Origin: Gracilimonas sp040882225
GTDB lineage: Bacteria; Bacteroidota; Rhodothermia; Balneolales; Balneolaceae
Direction of reading: 5' to 3'
NCBI GenBank assembly: GCA_040882225.1
Contig: JBBEBR010000003.1
Coordinates: forward strand, 105,104-169,103
Length of the DNA stretch: 64,000 nt
Below the pieces are notes generated by a model. That model was given only the letters and a program-made list of their open reading frames with translations. It did not search any database and was not told where the DNA came from. Made by a program: the position numbers and the translations under genes. Below are positions 43,217-52,830 of this stretch, piece by piece (positions within the stretch are counted from its first letter, which is position 1; each line of letters begins with the position of its first letter).

Positions 43217-46200
43217 CTAAGCGACTTCGTCCAGCTTCACCCCAACAAGGCGGCTTATTCCCGTTTCAGGCATGGTTACGCCATACATCATTTCCGCCTT
43301 ACTCATGGTTTTTTTGTTGTGTGTGATGATGATGAACTGAGTTTCTTTGCTAAACTCTTTTATCATTTTGGCAAAGCGTTCGATGTTGGCGTCATCAAGC
43401 GGAGCGTCAACTTCATCAAGTACACAAAATGGAGAGGGCTTTACCAGGTAAATGGCAAAAAGCAGCGCAATGGCGGTGAGCGTTTTCTCCCCACCGGAAA
43501 GCTGAGAAATTCCGGATGGGCGTTTTCCCCTCGGCTGCGCTTTTATTTCGATGCGGGCTTCCAGCGGGTCTTCGACATCTTGTTCAATAATCAGATCGCA
43601 GTAATCGTCTTCAAAAAACAGCGTCTTGAAAACCGTCTGGAAATTCGTGCGGATTTTCTCAAAGGTTTCGTTAAAACGCTCGGTTGCCGTTTCATTTATT
43701 TCGGAGATCGTTTCAAGCAGCTGTTCTTCGGCTTTAGCCAAATCCTCGATCTGTTCTTCGTAAAAATCGAGTCGTTCTTTTTCCACTTTGTATTCATCGA
43801 TCGCCAGCGGATTCACCTCACCGATTCCATTCAGCTTTTGCCGCAACCAGCCAATGCGCTCTTTCACTTCTTCCGCTGTTTTGTCTTCAGGCATTTCGCC
43901 GTTCACCTGTTTCATCAGGATGCCGTAAGTTTCCCAAATGTGGTCGGAAAGCGACTGACTTTGCATCTCCATCTTTTCTTTCGCCATTTCCAGGTGATGA
44001 ACCAATTCCATGTTCACCTCTTTGCGCCGGCGCACTTCTTTCAGTTCTTTCTCAATCTCGTTGATTTTTCCGCGTTGTTTCGCTGCCGATTCTTCCGCTT
44101 TTTCCAGTTCAGCGTCCGCTTCTTTTTTCAGCTCCTGATTTTTATTCAGGCTTTCCTCAAGTTCCTTAATCTGATTTGAAAAATCTTCAATACGCTTTCT
44201 TCCTTCCTCAGTCAGCGAGGTCCGGTTCTCAATTCTTGTCTTTACATTTTCGATACCCGTTTCAGCACGTTTCACATCGCGATCAAGATTGTCCACCTTA
44301 TTCTTTAAATCCTGATGCTTTAGCTGGGTATCGTTGTAGCGGCTTTGAGCGATTGATCGCTCTTCTTCCAACGTTTCGAGCAGTTCTTTTTTCTCGTTTT
44401 GCTCTTTATCGAGGCCCAGCATTTTTTGCTGAAGTTCTTTTTGCCGTGGCTGAATTCCATCCAGTTCTTCCTGCGCCGATCCTTCACTGCTTTTCAGGTG
44501 ATCTTTACGATTCACCAATTCACCAATGTTTTTCTGATACACCTGAACTTTCGAACTCAGGCTGTGCTGTTGCTGTTCGAGCCGGCGCACTTCCTGTTCC
44601 TTTTCCTTTAGAGACTGACTGATTTTTCCAATATCCAGCTTCTCATATTTCTCAACTATTTGTTGTAGATACTCTTCCAGCTTTACAATCTCTTTGGAAG
44701 TTTTGGCTTCTTCCTTTTCCAGCTTCTCGATTTTGTCTTTCAGGCCTACACGAATCCCGGCATTTTTGCTCTTACTTCCACTCTGGAAAAAACGGGCGTT
44801 GGTAATCACTTCTCCATCAAAAGTAACGCCGATTGTATGGGAGTTTTTCAGTTTCCAATATGCGCTATCAACAGAATCAAAAACCATCACATTCCCAAGC
44901 AAAAGCTGTTTCAGAGCAGAATATTCACGCTTCGATTTCACCTCATCGAAGAGGCTGCCTTCTTTCACTTCATAAGTAGCCGCAAGTTGGTCGAGTGGGA
45001 TAAATGTAGCCCGGCCTTTCTTGTTTTCTTTAAGGATTTTAGCCGCTTTTTTGGCCTCTTCAAGAGTTTTAACTACCACGTAATTCAGCGCTTCACCCAA
45101 AACAGATTCAAGCGCCACGGCATATTTTTCGTTGGTGTTAAAGATTTCGGATACGGTGGTCAGCTCTTTAAATTCAAATCGATGTTTATCGATCAAATAT
45201 TTTACGCTGCCGGGAAATGCTTCGTTCGAGCTTGCCAGGTCATTCATCAACCCAATTTCGGATTGCAGGGATGATTTTTTACTTTGTAGAATTCTTAGCT
45301 CATCTTTTATCTCGTTCTGCTTATCAGCGAATTGTTCCCGCTTTTCTCGGGCTCCTTCCAACTCTTCTTCAAGTTCATCACGCTCAACAACCAGTTTCTC
45401 GAGCTTCTTTTCAATCAAGCCTTGCTCTCCATTCATATTGTCGATCTCATCATTCAAATCAACAATCTCTTCATTGATGCGAGCTAAATCTCCTTCGGTA
45501 TTCTCGAGGCGAGATTCAATTTTAATTCGCTTAGTTTGAAGTTGATTCAGTTCGTTATTTGTAGAGCTCAGTTGAACTTCAAGTTCATAAAGCTCGTGGC
45601 GTTCCCGGTTATACTGTTGCTGAATTTGCCCGTATTTCTTTTTCGAATCTGACAGCGCTTTTTCAGATTTGGCTAAATCATCATCAAAAGATTCCAGCTT
45701 TTTTCGGCTCGATTCTAACAACTCAATCAGTTCCTTTAAATCTTTCTCGCCCTGTTCAATATCTTTGCCGTAACCGGTAATCACCTTCTTCTCATTCTCA
45801 ATTTTTTCTTTGGTGATGCGCAGGTTAGTATCAGCTTCGCGAATGGCATTATGAAGCTGACTCACACTTCGATGCGCCTCAGCCTGGCCCCGCTCTTTTG
45901 CCTGCAAATCCGTCCTAGCCTTTTCATCAGCCGTTTCCAGCTCTTCGGTATTTTTGGTGATTTCTTTCTTCTCTTTTTCGGCGTTTGTAATTCGTTCTTG
46001 CAGCGGCTCAAGTTCGGATTTAATCTTATTGAATTCGTGTAGAGTCAAAGCCTTATCAATTGTCTCCAGCTCGTCTTTATAGACTTTTGCTTTTTCTGCT
46101 TTTTCTGCCTGAATTTCAAGAGAACGGGCTTTTTTCCGAAGCTCCAGCAACAAATCATCAACGCGCTGCAAATCTTTTCGGGTCTCTTCTAACTTCCGTA

Positions 46201-46732
46201 AAGTTTTCTTTCGCTGATCTTTATAACGTGTAACTCCCGCAGCTTCCTCAAACAAACGGCGGCGATCGTTGTTTTTATCATTGAGGATTTCCTCCACCAT
46301 TTTCAACTCAATTACCGAATAGGCATCCGATCCCATGCCGGTATCCATAAAAAGCTCCATGATATCTTTAAGACGGCAAGAGGTATTGTTGAGCAAATAT
46401 TCACTGTCACCCGACCGGTACAAACGGCGTGTAATGGTAACTTCACTATACTCAATCGGCAGGATATTCTTGTTGTTTTCGAGCGTGAGAGAAACTTCAG
46501 CCAGGCCCAAAGCTTTTTTCTGAGCCGTTCCATTGAAAATCACATTGCTCATAGCAGATGAGCGCAGAAGAGATGGCCGTTGTTCACCCAAAACCCAACG
46601 CAGGGCATCTACAATATTAGATTTCCCGCAGCCATTTGGCCCCACAATAGAAGTAATACCACTATCGAATTTCACCTTCGTTTTATGGGCGAAACTTTTA
46701 AAGCCGTGAAGATTAAGTTCGGATATGTACAT
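43217..46732 (-). CDS. smc: SMC chromosome segregation protein
   Basis: A 1171-residue SMC: N-terminal Walker A (GPNGCGKSN) after LHGFKSFAHKT, two long coiled coils (about 170-500 and 680-1000), a hinge at about 510-640 and the C-terminal ABC signature LSGGEKTLTAIALLFA with Walker B FCVLDEVDAPLDDAN. With ScpA/ScpB (not in the window) it organises and segregates chromosomes. Convergent with dinB. Confidence 0.96.
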   Translation of the reverse strand: MYISELNLHGFKSFAHKTKVKFDSGITSIVGPNGCGKSNIVDALRWVLGEQRPSLLRSSAMSNVIFNGTAQKKALGLAEVSLTLENNKNILPIEYSEVTITRRLYRSGDSEYLLNNTSCRLKDIMELFMDTGMGSDAYSVIELKMVEEILNDKNNDRRRLFEEAAGVTRYKDQRKKTLRKLEETRKDLQRVDDLLLELRKKARSLEIQAEKAEKAKVYKDELETIDKALTLHEFNKIKSELEPLQERITNAEKEKKEITKNTEELETADEKARTDLQAKERGQAEAHRSVSQLHNAIREADTNLRITKEKIENEKKVITGYGKDIEQGEKDLKELIELLESSRKKLESFDDDLAKSEKALSDSKKKYGQIQQQYNRERHELYELEVQLSSTNNELNQLQTKRIKIESRLENTEGDLARINEEIVDLNDEIDNMNGEQGLIEKKLEKLVVERDELEEELEGAREKREQFADKQNEIKDELRILQSKKSSLQSEIGLMNDLASSNEAFPGSVKYLIDKHRFEFKELTTVSEIFNTNEKYAVALESVLGEALNYVVVKTLEEAKKAAKILKENKKGRATFIPLDQLAATYEVKEGSLFDEVKSKREYSALKQLLLGNVMVFDSVDSAYWKLKNSHTIGVTFDGEVITNARFFQSGSKSKNAGIRVGLKDKIEKLEKEEAKTSKEIVKLEEYLQQIVEKYEKLDIGKISQSLKEKEQEVRRLEQQQHSLSSKVQVYQKNIGELVNRKDHLKSSEGSAQEELDGIQPRQKELQQKMLGLDKEQNEKKELLETLEEERSIAQSRYNDTQLKHQDLKNKVDNLDRDVKRAETGIENVKTRIENRTSLTEEGRKRIEDFSNQIKELEESLNKNQELKKEADAELEKAEESAAKQRGKINEIEKELKEVRRRKEVNMELVHHLEMAKEKMEMQSQSLSDHIWETYGILMKQVNGEMPEDKTAEEVKERIGWLRQKLNGIGEVNPLAIDEYKVEKERLDFYEEQIEDLAKAEEQLLETISEINETATERFNETFEKIRTNFQTVFKTLFFEDDYCDLIIEQDVEDPLEARIEIKAQPRGKRPSGISQLSGGEKTLTAIALLFAIYLVKPSPFCVLDEVDAPLDDANIERFAKMIKEFSKETQFIIITHNKKTMSKAEMMYGVTMPETGISRLVGVKLDEVA

Positions 46733-46794
46733 TTACGGGATGCGTGTTTCGTGTTGCAAGTTTCGCGTTGCGGGTTTTATGTTTTCCAGCGCTC

Positions 46795-46885
46795 TTCTAC
46801 ATACTGAATTAAGCTATTAAGCTTGCGCCCTAAGGTATCATATTTGTCTATTAAATCTGAAAGAGGTTTCTCAGAAAATGGATTT
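46795..46885 (-). pseudogene. C-terminal remnant of a four-helix-bundle (23S intervening-sequence type) protein
   Basis: On the minus strand, SEKPLSDLIDKYDTLG and then RKLNSLIQYVEE read as the last helix of the small four-helix-bundle proteins common in Bacteroidota. No start or upstream helices remain: the frame runs into the toxin promoter. Next to it (46741-46785) is a degenerate tandem of GTTTCG-type motifs. Low-copy remnant; assignment by resemblance only. Confidence 0.4.
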
Positions 46886-46934
46886 CACTAATCATGTTAA
46901 ATTGAAAATAGGAATAAATTCATTTGTTGTTAAC

Positions 46935-46954
46935 ATGTATCAATTTTGGTACAT
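46935..46954. promoter_or_regulatory. Palindromic operator candidate before the HigB gene
   Basis: ATGTATCA-atttt-TGGTACAT-type inverted repeat, 7 of 8 matching, ending 6 bp before the toxin ATG. The position suits binding by the downstream HigA antitoxin. Confidence 0.5.
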
Positions 46955-46960
46955 TTAGCA

Positions 46961-47314
46961 ATGAACATTTCACCAAAGCTTCAGGTAAAATTTTTTCGAA
47001 GTGATTCTGGACGAGAATATGTTCGTGAATGGCTTTTAGGTTTAGCAAAAGAAGACAAAAAAGCTATCGGTGAAGAAATTAAACTCGTCCAGTTTGGATG
47101 GCCAATTGGAATGCCTTTGGTTAGAAAAATGGAAAGCGGAATGTGGGAAATAAGAATAGCTTTAGCTAAAAGAATAGCAAGAATTTTTTTCACAGTTATA
47201 GATGATTCGATAATTTTGGTACACGGATTTATAAAAAAAACCCAAAAAACACCGGAAAAAGAATTGAAGACAGCACGCAACAGGATTAAAATGATCAAGG
47301 AAGAATTAAGATGA
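46961..47314 (+). CDS. HigB-like toxin (phage Gp49/RelE superfamily)
   Basis: Start set at 46961 (MNISPKLQVKFF); 117 residues. Family motifs: MPLVRKMESGMWEIRI, ARIFFTVID and HGFIKKTQKTPEKELKTA, the last being the hallmark GFxKKTxKTP. HigB toxins cleave mRNA on translating ribosomes. The antitoxin start overlaps the stop by 4 bp. Toxin-first order is typical for HigBA. Confidence 0.9.
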   Translation: MNISPKLQVKFFRSDSGREYVREWLLGLAKEDKKAIGEEIKLVQFGWPIGMPLVRKMESGMWEIRIALAKRIARIFFTVIDDSIILVHGFIKKTQKTPEKELKTARNRIKMIKEELR

Positions 47315-47589
47315 ACAAACATATAGGCAGTAATTTCGATGATTTTCTGGAAGATCAAGAAATGCTTGCGGAAGCAGAAGCAAAAGCGATAAAGAGGGTG
47401 ATTGCATATCAACTTCAGGTGTTTATGGAAAGAGAGCAACTTTCTAAAACTAAAATGGCAAAACGAATGCGAACAAGCCGGTCAGCCTTAGATCGTCTAC
47501 TAAATCCCGACAACCCTTCAGTAACGCTACAAACATTGGAACGAGCGGCCATTGCTATAGGTAAAAGAATAAAAATGGAATTGATTTAA
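47311..47589 (+). CDS. HigA-like XRE antitoxin
   Basis: A 92-residue protein with an XRE helix-turn-helix (LSKTKMAKRMRTSRSALDRLL) and the typical IAIGKRIKMEL end of the antitoxins paired with Gp49-like toxins. Overlaps the toxin gene by four bases. Neutralises HigB and represses the operon by DNA binding, probably at 46935-46954. Confidence 0.88.
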   Translation: MNKHIGSNFDDFLEDQEMLAEAEAKAIKRVIAYQLQVFMEREQLSKTKMAKRMRTSRSALDRLLNPDNPSVTLQTLERAAIAIGKRIKMELI

Positions 47590-47629
47590 CTACACTTCGA
47601 ACAGTTTTAAATCAAAAAATTTTAATTTC

Positions 47630-48199
47630 TTATACCGTCATTATCTCTTCTTCTTTTTGAGAAAGCAGCTCATCCACTTTGCTATTATAACTGTCGGTTA
47701 GTTTTTGTACTTCATCCTCGGCTTCGAACTTAGAATCTTCTGGCAGAGATTCCTTATCTACCGACTTCTTGATTTCCTCATTCGCATTTCGCCGTGCGTT
47801 TCGGATGCTGATTCGCGCCTGCTCACCAATCTCTTTGGTCTTTTTAACCAAATCTTTGCGGCGTTCTTCCGTCAACATGGGAAGGGGAATTAAGATGCGA
47901 TCGCCGTCGTTGCTAGGATTTAATCCCAGTCCGCCAGACATAATTGCCTTAATGATGTTATCCATCGACGACTTATCGTATGGCGAAACAATCAACATGC
48001 GCGGTTCTGGTGCGGAAATATTTGCGAGTTGCTGAAGCGGGGTTTGTGAGCCATAATACTCAACTTTAAGGCTCTCGATCAGAGCGGGGTTTGCTTTTCC
48101 GGTTCGGATATGTGATAATTCTTTTTTCAGGAAGGAAGTTGCTTCATCCATATGAAGTTCGGCTTCTTCAATAATTTCTTTAAGTTCTGGGCCTATCAT
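47630..48199 (-). CDS. frr: Ribosome recycling factor
   Basis: Start set at 48199 (MIGPELKEIIEEAELHM), 189 residues. RRF hallmarks: HIRTGKANPALIES, YYGSQTPLQQLANIS, APEPRMLIVSPYDKS, NDGDRILIPLPMLTEERRKDL. Together with EF-G it splits post-termination ribosomes. No tsf/pyrH neighbour, unlike the common arrangement. Confidence 0.97.
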   Translation of the reverse strand: MIGPELKEIIEEAELHMDEATSFLKKELSHIRTGKANPALIESLKVEYYGSQTPLQQLANISAPEPRMLIVSPYDKSSMDNIIKAIMSGGLGLNPSNDGDRILIPLPMLTEERRKDLVKKTKEIGEQARISIRNARRNANEEIKKSVDKESLPEDSKFEAEDEVQKLTDSYNSKVDELLSQKEEEIMTV

Positions 48200-48329
48200 T
48201 GCTTTCTTTTTTATGCGGATTGTGTGCACGAATTTAAGAAAAACAGCTGTGACCACAAAGGTTCTGAACGTCTTTAGAATTCAGCAAAATCAGGGGCCTT
48301 TTATTGTAAGTAAGAAGGAAGACTCCCTC

Positions 48330-48395
48330 AACTTTTCCAAAGTTGGTATGGATAAAGAACATGGAGAAAATGCCCGTAATAACTTTGGAAAAGTT
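48330..48395. repeat. Perfect 15-bp inverted repeat upstream of the FAH gene pair
   Basis: AACTTTTCCAAAGTT (48330-48344) and its exact reverse complement (48381-48395) enclose 36 bp, in the gap between frr and the unknown gene at 48462. The half-sites are themselves near-palindromic. Could be a dispersed element or an operator. Confidence 0.7.
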
Positions 48396-48461
48396 AAAAC
48401 TTGAGTTCGTCATAAAGAGCAACATTTTTTGTAAGTAAGAAGATTCTTATCATAACGTGTT

Positions 48462-49442
48462 ATGGAGAAATCAACTGAACATTTTTTAGCGGGAATTATT
48501 GATTACGCCGGACTTTTCCCTCCAGCCGAGCTTTCTTTAGAGGAAGCGATGGCCGAGTATTATGCTTACCTGAAAAGCGACTACAATTGGATGCTTTCCC
48601 GTTTTATCCTTCCCTTCAATCTCCTTGAAGAGGCGGTAAAAACAGCTGGAGAAAAATCACCTGCTTCAAAAACCCTCAGCCTTTCGATTACCACACCGCC
48701 ATCACATTCAGCCCAACAATTTCTGGAGACTGTTAAAAATGTGGCGGAGGAAATTCTGCGGGTTCATGAAAATCACCCCGAAAAAATCGAAACCAATATT
48801 CTCGAAATTAAACTTCCGAAAGAAATTCACGCAGAAAATGATGGTGATTTAATTCAAAAGCTGATTCATGAAACGGTAGCTGTTTTTTCCAAAAATCCCT
48901 TATTGCCGAATTCTGTCTTTTTTGAAGTACCCGGATTCGAATTTGATATAGATATTGGAAACCGGGTGATTCAAGCGATTGCAAATCAAAACAAAAAAAC
49001 CCAAAAAAATTATGCGTTCTCAGGTTTCAAAATCCGATGTGGTGGCGTTGAGGCTTTTCAATTTCCCCCCTCTGAATATTTAGCTAAAGCAATTACAAAT
49101 GCCCGCACTGCCGGAATTCCGCTCAAGTTTACAGCCGGATTACACCACCCGCTCCGGATGTTTCATGCCTCTGTACAAACTAAAATGTTCGGCTTCTTCA
49201 ATGTTTTTGGAGCGAGCATGTTGTCTTTTGCTCAAAATCTGTCTGTACAGAAAATCCTGGAGATTCTTGAGGATGAAAACCCGGAGAATTTCACATTCAA
49301 CGATCAGCAATTTTCCTGGAAAAACCTGCACGTTTCTCTTTCCGAAATCCAACAGCTGCGAAATGAGTCCGTAATTTCCTTTGGAAGTTGCAGCATAGCC
49401 GAGCCGGTTGAAGATTTACAAGAACTTGGACTGATTGAGTAG
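48462..49442 (+). CDS. Conserved hypothetical protein next to fumarylacetoacetase
   Basis: A 326-residue soluble protein beginning MEKSTEHFLAGIIDYAGLFPPAEL. I do not recognise a characterised family. Barrel-like features such as FKIRCGGVEAFQFPPSEYLA and KFTAGLHHPLRMFH (paired histidines and lysines in strand-end positions) suggest a TIM-barrel-like enzyme. Only 50 bp separate it from the fumarylacetoacetase gene on the same strand, so a role near tyrosine/homogentisate catabolism is inferred. Confidence 0.6.
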   Translation: MEKSTEHFLAGIIDYAGLFPPAELSLEEAMAEYYAYLKSDYNWMLSRFILPFNLLEEAVKTAGEKSPASKTLSLSITTPPSHSAQQFLETVKNVAEEILRVHENHPEKIETNILEIKLPKEIHAENDGDLIQKLIHETVAVFSKNPLLPNSVFFEVPGFEFDIDIGNRVIQAIANQNKKTQKNYAFSGFKIRCGGVEAFQFPPSEYLAKAITNARTAGIPLKFTAGLHHPLRMFHASVQTKMFGFFNVFGASMLSFAQNLSVQKILEILEDENPENFTFNDQQFSWKNLHVSLSEIQQLRNESVISFGSCSIAEPVEDLQELGLIE

Positions 49443-49492
49443 TGAATTTCGGTTCTAAATAGTAACCTGATATTCTAATTCTTAAAAATTCT

Positions 49493-50749
49493 ATGTTGAA
49501 ATCCTTTATTGAAGTTCCCGCCGATTCTCATTTCCCCATCCAAAATTTGCCCTACAGCGCCTTTAAAACGGAAGACGGAGAAATTCACCTCTGTTCCGCC
49601 ATTGGCGAATATATCATTGATCTTTTTGTGCTGGATGAAGAGGGGCTTTTTGACGGGCCTGAATTGAGAAGCCAGTTTGCTTTCCAGGATTCCACGCTTA
49701 ACTTTTTTATGGGGATGGGGAAGTCGGCATGGAGCGAAGCCCGGAAATCGCTTCAATCTCTGCTTTCTGAAGAAAACCCAGCTCTTCGTGATAATGACGC
49801 CTTGCGCAACCGCGTATTTCATTCCATTTCAGAAGTGGAGTTAGTTTTACCTGTTGAAATTGGAGATTACACGGATTTTTACTCCTCCGAACAACACGCC
49901 CGAAATGTAGGAACCATGTTTCGAGATCCCGAAAACGCACTGATGCCAAACTGGAAGCATCTGCCTGTGGGTTATCATGGCCGGGCAAGTTCTGTGGTGA
50001 TTAGTGGCACAGATTTGCATCGCCCGAAAGGGCAGACGATTCCCAAGGATTCAGATACGCCGGTTTTCGGCCCCTGTAAACTGCTCGATTTCGAGCTCGA
50101 AATGGGATTTTTCTCCGGCCCGGGAAATATGCTGGGTGATACAATTCCAATAAATGAAGCAGAAGATCATATTTTTGGGCTTTCGCTTGTAAACGACTGG
50201 AGCGCCCGTGATATTCAGAAGTGGGAATATCAACCACTGGGTCCATTTCTCGCCAAAAACTGGGCTACCAGTATCTCTCCATGGATTATCACAACTGAAG
50301 CACTGGAGCCATTCCGAATAAAAAGCCCGGAGCAAAATCCAGAACCGCTTGAATATCTTCAGCAAAAAAATCGAAGTACTTTTGATATTCAGCTTGAAGT
50401 ATTTTTGAAGAGTGAAAAAATGGATGACGCCTATAAAATCTGTACATCAAACTTCAAGAATTTGTACTGGACGATGGCGCAGCAATTGGCTCATCATTCC
50501 ATCACCGGCTGTAATATTCAACCCGGCGATTTATACGCTTCGGGGACAATCAGCGGGCCCACCGAAAACTCCTATGGCAGCATGTTGGAATTGGCCTGGA
50601 AAGGAACCAAGCCTATCAAACTTCCAAATGGCGAAGAGCGAAAATTCATTCAAGATGGGGATGAAGTGATGATGGCTGGCTTCGCAGAAGGGGATGGATA
50701 CCGAATCGGTTTCGGAGAAGTGAAGGGAAAGATTTTACCGGCGAAATAA
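49493..50749 (+). CDS. Fumarylacetoacetase
   Basis: A 418-residue FAH of full length. SH3-like N-terminal domain (to about 115) and the catalytic domain with DYTDFYSSEQHARNVG (metal Asp and His), VISGTDLHRPKGQ, FELEMGFF and HHSITGCNIQPGDLYASGTISG. It hydrolyses fumarylacetoacetate to fumarate and acetoacetate, the last step of tyrosine degradation. HmgA and HPD are not in the window. Confidence 0.95.
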   Translation: MLKSFIEVPADSHFPIQNLPYSAFKTEDGEIHLCSAIGEYIIDLFVLDEEGLFDGPELRSQFAFQDSTLNFFMGMGKSAWSEARKSLQSLLSEENPALRDNDALRNRVFHSISEVELVLPVEIGDYTDFYSSEQHARNVGTMFRDPENALMPNWKHLPVGYHGRASSVVISGTDLHRPKGQTIPKDSDTPVFGPCKLLDFELEMGFFSGPGNMLGDTIPINEAEDHIFGLSLVNDWSARDIQKWEYQPLGPFLAKNWATSISPWIITTEALEPFRIKSPEQNPEPLEYLQQKNRSTFDIQLEVFLKSEKMDDAYKICTSNFKNLYWTMAQQLAHHSITGCNIQPGDLYASGTISGPTENSYGSMLELAWKGTKPIKLPNGEERKFIQDGDEVMMAGFAEGDGYRIGFGEVKGKILPAK

Positions 50750-50790
50750 TAGGACACCCCTAAAACTGTTTCTGAACGAAACATTTTTAT

Positions 50791-50807
50791 CCCCTCTGAA
50801 AGAGGGG
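50791..50807. repeat. Short hairpin CCCCTCT/AGAGGGG
   Basis: Perfect 7-bp stem with a 3-base loop between the convergent FAH and protease genes. No T-run on either strand, so more like a REP-type remnant than a terminator. Confidence 0.5.
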
Positions 50808-50855
50808 AATTTCTATCCGATAAAACTTTTACTTTTGCCTTCCCTGTAAAGCCTT

Positions 50856-52685
50856 TCACTTTATTAAAGTCATCTTTTTGATAAAGATCTCGTCATCTAT
50901 TCTCAGGCGATAAATGTAAACCCCGGATGCTAAAGCCGAACCATCAAAAACCTCATTGTATCTGCCAAAGCGCCGGTTTTCTTTTATCAAGGTGTGCACA
51001 ATCCTGCCAGTTATATCGTAAACCTCAAGCTCCACAAAAGCGGAATTCGGAAGCTCAAAACGAATTATCGTTTCGGGATTGAACGGGTTCGGGTAGTTTT
51101 GAAAAACCATTATGGCTTCCGGCAAATCAGCATAGTCAGGATCCCGTATAGTTACCGGGTTTCCGTTTTTTCCAAAACTCAAGCTCAGGCTTTCCGTTCT
51201 CGATAGTAGATCTGGATTTGCCACAACTACACCTAAACGGGAAATTTCCTGCCACTCAATTTCGGTGGGAATGTATACCTGCGCTTTATTTTTTCCCGTC
51301 ACTATGGTTTCAACAATATGGCCGTCATTCATATAAAAGAGCAATCCCAAACCAACTTGAGTGCTGTCAAAATCGATGGCTGCTTCAATAAGGCCCTGAT
51401 CTAAACTGGAGGGTATAATTTCAAAATAACGAGCGGCCAGTTTATTAAGATTTCCCATGCTTATCTGTTCCTCAGGCACTTCAGTGAAAGATTCCTCTAA
51501 AACCGCCTTTGGATAAAAATGCTTCTCATCAAAACCATAATCATTCTCCCCGGCTCGGTCGCCAGAAGCAAAATGCCAAAGGTGATTTTGTACAAAAGAC
51601 TCATCAAAAGATATATTTCTCCCTGAAAGCGCCACGGTAAGAGCCGCATCAATTCCAAGGTTATTTTCTGCCTCAATTAACTCCCAAACTTCGCGCCAAA
51701 CATCATTTCCGAAAGCTTCGCTGAAGTAAATCATCCATGAAACATACCAATAGGCGCCGGGAACACTACGCTGTGGTTCAGCAAAAATGGAAAGTGAATT
51801 TGGAACAGAAGAATTAAATCCGTTTTTGATGTAATTGTAGTAATCGTTTACATCATCGTAAACTACTTCTTCCATCAGTGTGGCGTCCATTTCTGTCCAG
51901 GAAACAGTTCCCGCCGGCGACCGCCACTGATTTTGAGCGTATTGAATGGCGTGTTTAACTTCATGTGCCATAGTTGCTTTTATAGCTCCTTTTGTATGTC
52001 CTTCCGGATCAGTATTGGCCGGGAATCCTATAAAATCATTTTCTATATAGATACAAGTTTCAGGGATATTAGAAGTACAAGGATAACCAGAAGCATTATC
52101 ACTTGTTAATCCATAGAAACTCATGTTCCTTAAGAAGATTTCGTATCTATAACCAGCAGGAATCGGATCCGTGAAACCAATGTTTATCACTTCATGCCGG
52201 TAAGAAGAGTCTGCCGCTTCACCCACCCACTCTACATAATCTGGTACATCGTTTCCATTTCCGTCTGTAATCGAAACCGAATCCGATCCCGAAATTTCAT
52301 AAAATATTTCAAACTTCCCCGACTCCGAAATATAGCTCTCCTGCATACTCAGAGATTTTCTCGAAATATCTTTTTTTCGGTACTCTTCAATTTCATTTAG
52401 CGTGGCCTGCGAAAGCTCATTTTTATGCCTGTGCAGAAAAGCAAAAGCGGGAGTTGCACACTTTATAATTTCTCTTTTTTGGTGGGGTGATTGTTTTGCC
52501 TCAAATAAAATTCTGAATTGCTCTAAAGCAGCGGCTTCCACATCAATTTTACCGTTCTCGAAATCTCGCTGAACTTCAAGTAAAGGCTGCCCCATTATCT
52601 TTTGAGCCCATACCAAATCAGGGCTCACTGCAAAATAAAGGCAAATGCAGAATGCTATACTGGCAGAAATTCGGCTGTTAATCAT
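50856..52685 (-). CDS. MXAN_6640-family putative secreted metalloprotease
   Basis: Start set at 52685 (MINSRISASIAFC), 609 residues with a signal peptide (cleavage near VWAQ). The zinc site is HEVKHAIQYAQNQW (HExxH) near residue 235, in the MXAN_6640 pattern TMAHEVKHAIQ. The C-terminus is a sorting/secretion domain: NYPNPFNPETIIRFELP, then GRIVHTLI and SGVYIYRLRID. The C-terminal tail implies export through the type IX-like pathway of this phylum. Substrate unknown. Confidence 0.85.
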   Translation of the reverse strand: MINSRISASIAFCICLYFAVSPDLVWAQKIMGQPLLEVQRDFENGKIDVEAAALEQFRILFEAKQSPHQKREIIKCATPAFAFLHRHKNELSQATLNEIEEYRKKDISRKSLSMQESYISESGKFEIFYEISGSDSVSITDGNGNDVPDYVEWVGEAADSSYRHEVINIGFTDPIPAGYRYEIFLRNMSFYGLTSDNASGYPCTSNIPETCIYIENDFIGFPANTDPEGHTKGAIKATMAHEVKHAIQYAQNQWRSPAGTVSWTEMDATLMEEVVYDDVNDYYNYIKNGFNSSVPNSLSIFAEPQRSVPGAYWYVSWMIYFSEAFGNDVWREVWELIEAENNLGIDAALTVALSGRNISFDESFVQNHLWHFASGDRAGENDYGFDEKHFYPKAVLEESFTEVPEEQISMGNLNKLAARYFEIIPSSLDQGLIEAAIDFDSTQVGLGLLFYMNDGHIVETIVTGKNKAQVYIPTEIEWQEISRLGVVVANPDLLSRTESLSLSFGKNGNPVTIRDPDYADLPEAIMVFQNYPNPFNPETIIRFELPNSAFVELEVYDITGRIVHTLIKENRRFGRYNEVFDGSALASGVYIYRLRIDDEIFIKKMTLIK

Positions 52686-52830
52686 TATTGGGATTTTCCG
52701 TAAATTGGGGATCATTCATTCGCATTTTCGAGGCCTTCTAAATACTCACAGCGTTTTTGGACAGAGCAGCAAATTTCAAAGCTGTCTTCGAGCCACCGCA
52801 AGTTAATATTTCTTACAATTTAAAAGGAAG

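Noticed and set aside
48213..48404. A 63-codon plus-strand frame over the 15-bp inverted repeat
   Set aside because: It overlaps the start of frr antisense and spans a palindrome; not a convincing gene.
50791..50807. Hairpin between FAH and the MXAN_6640-like gene as a terminator
   Set aside because: No T-run on either strand; kept only as a hairpin repeat.
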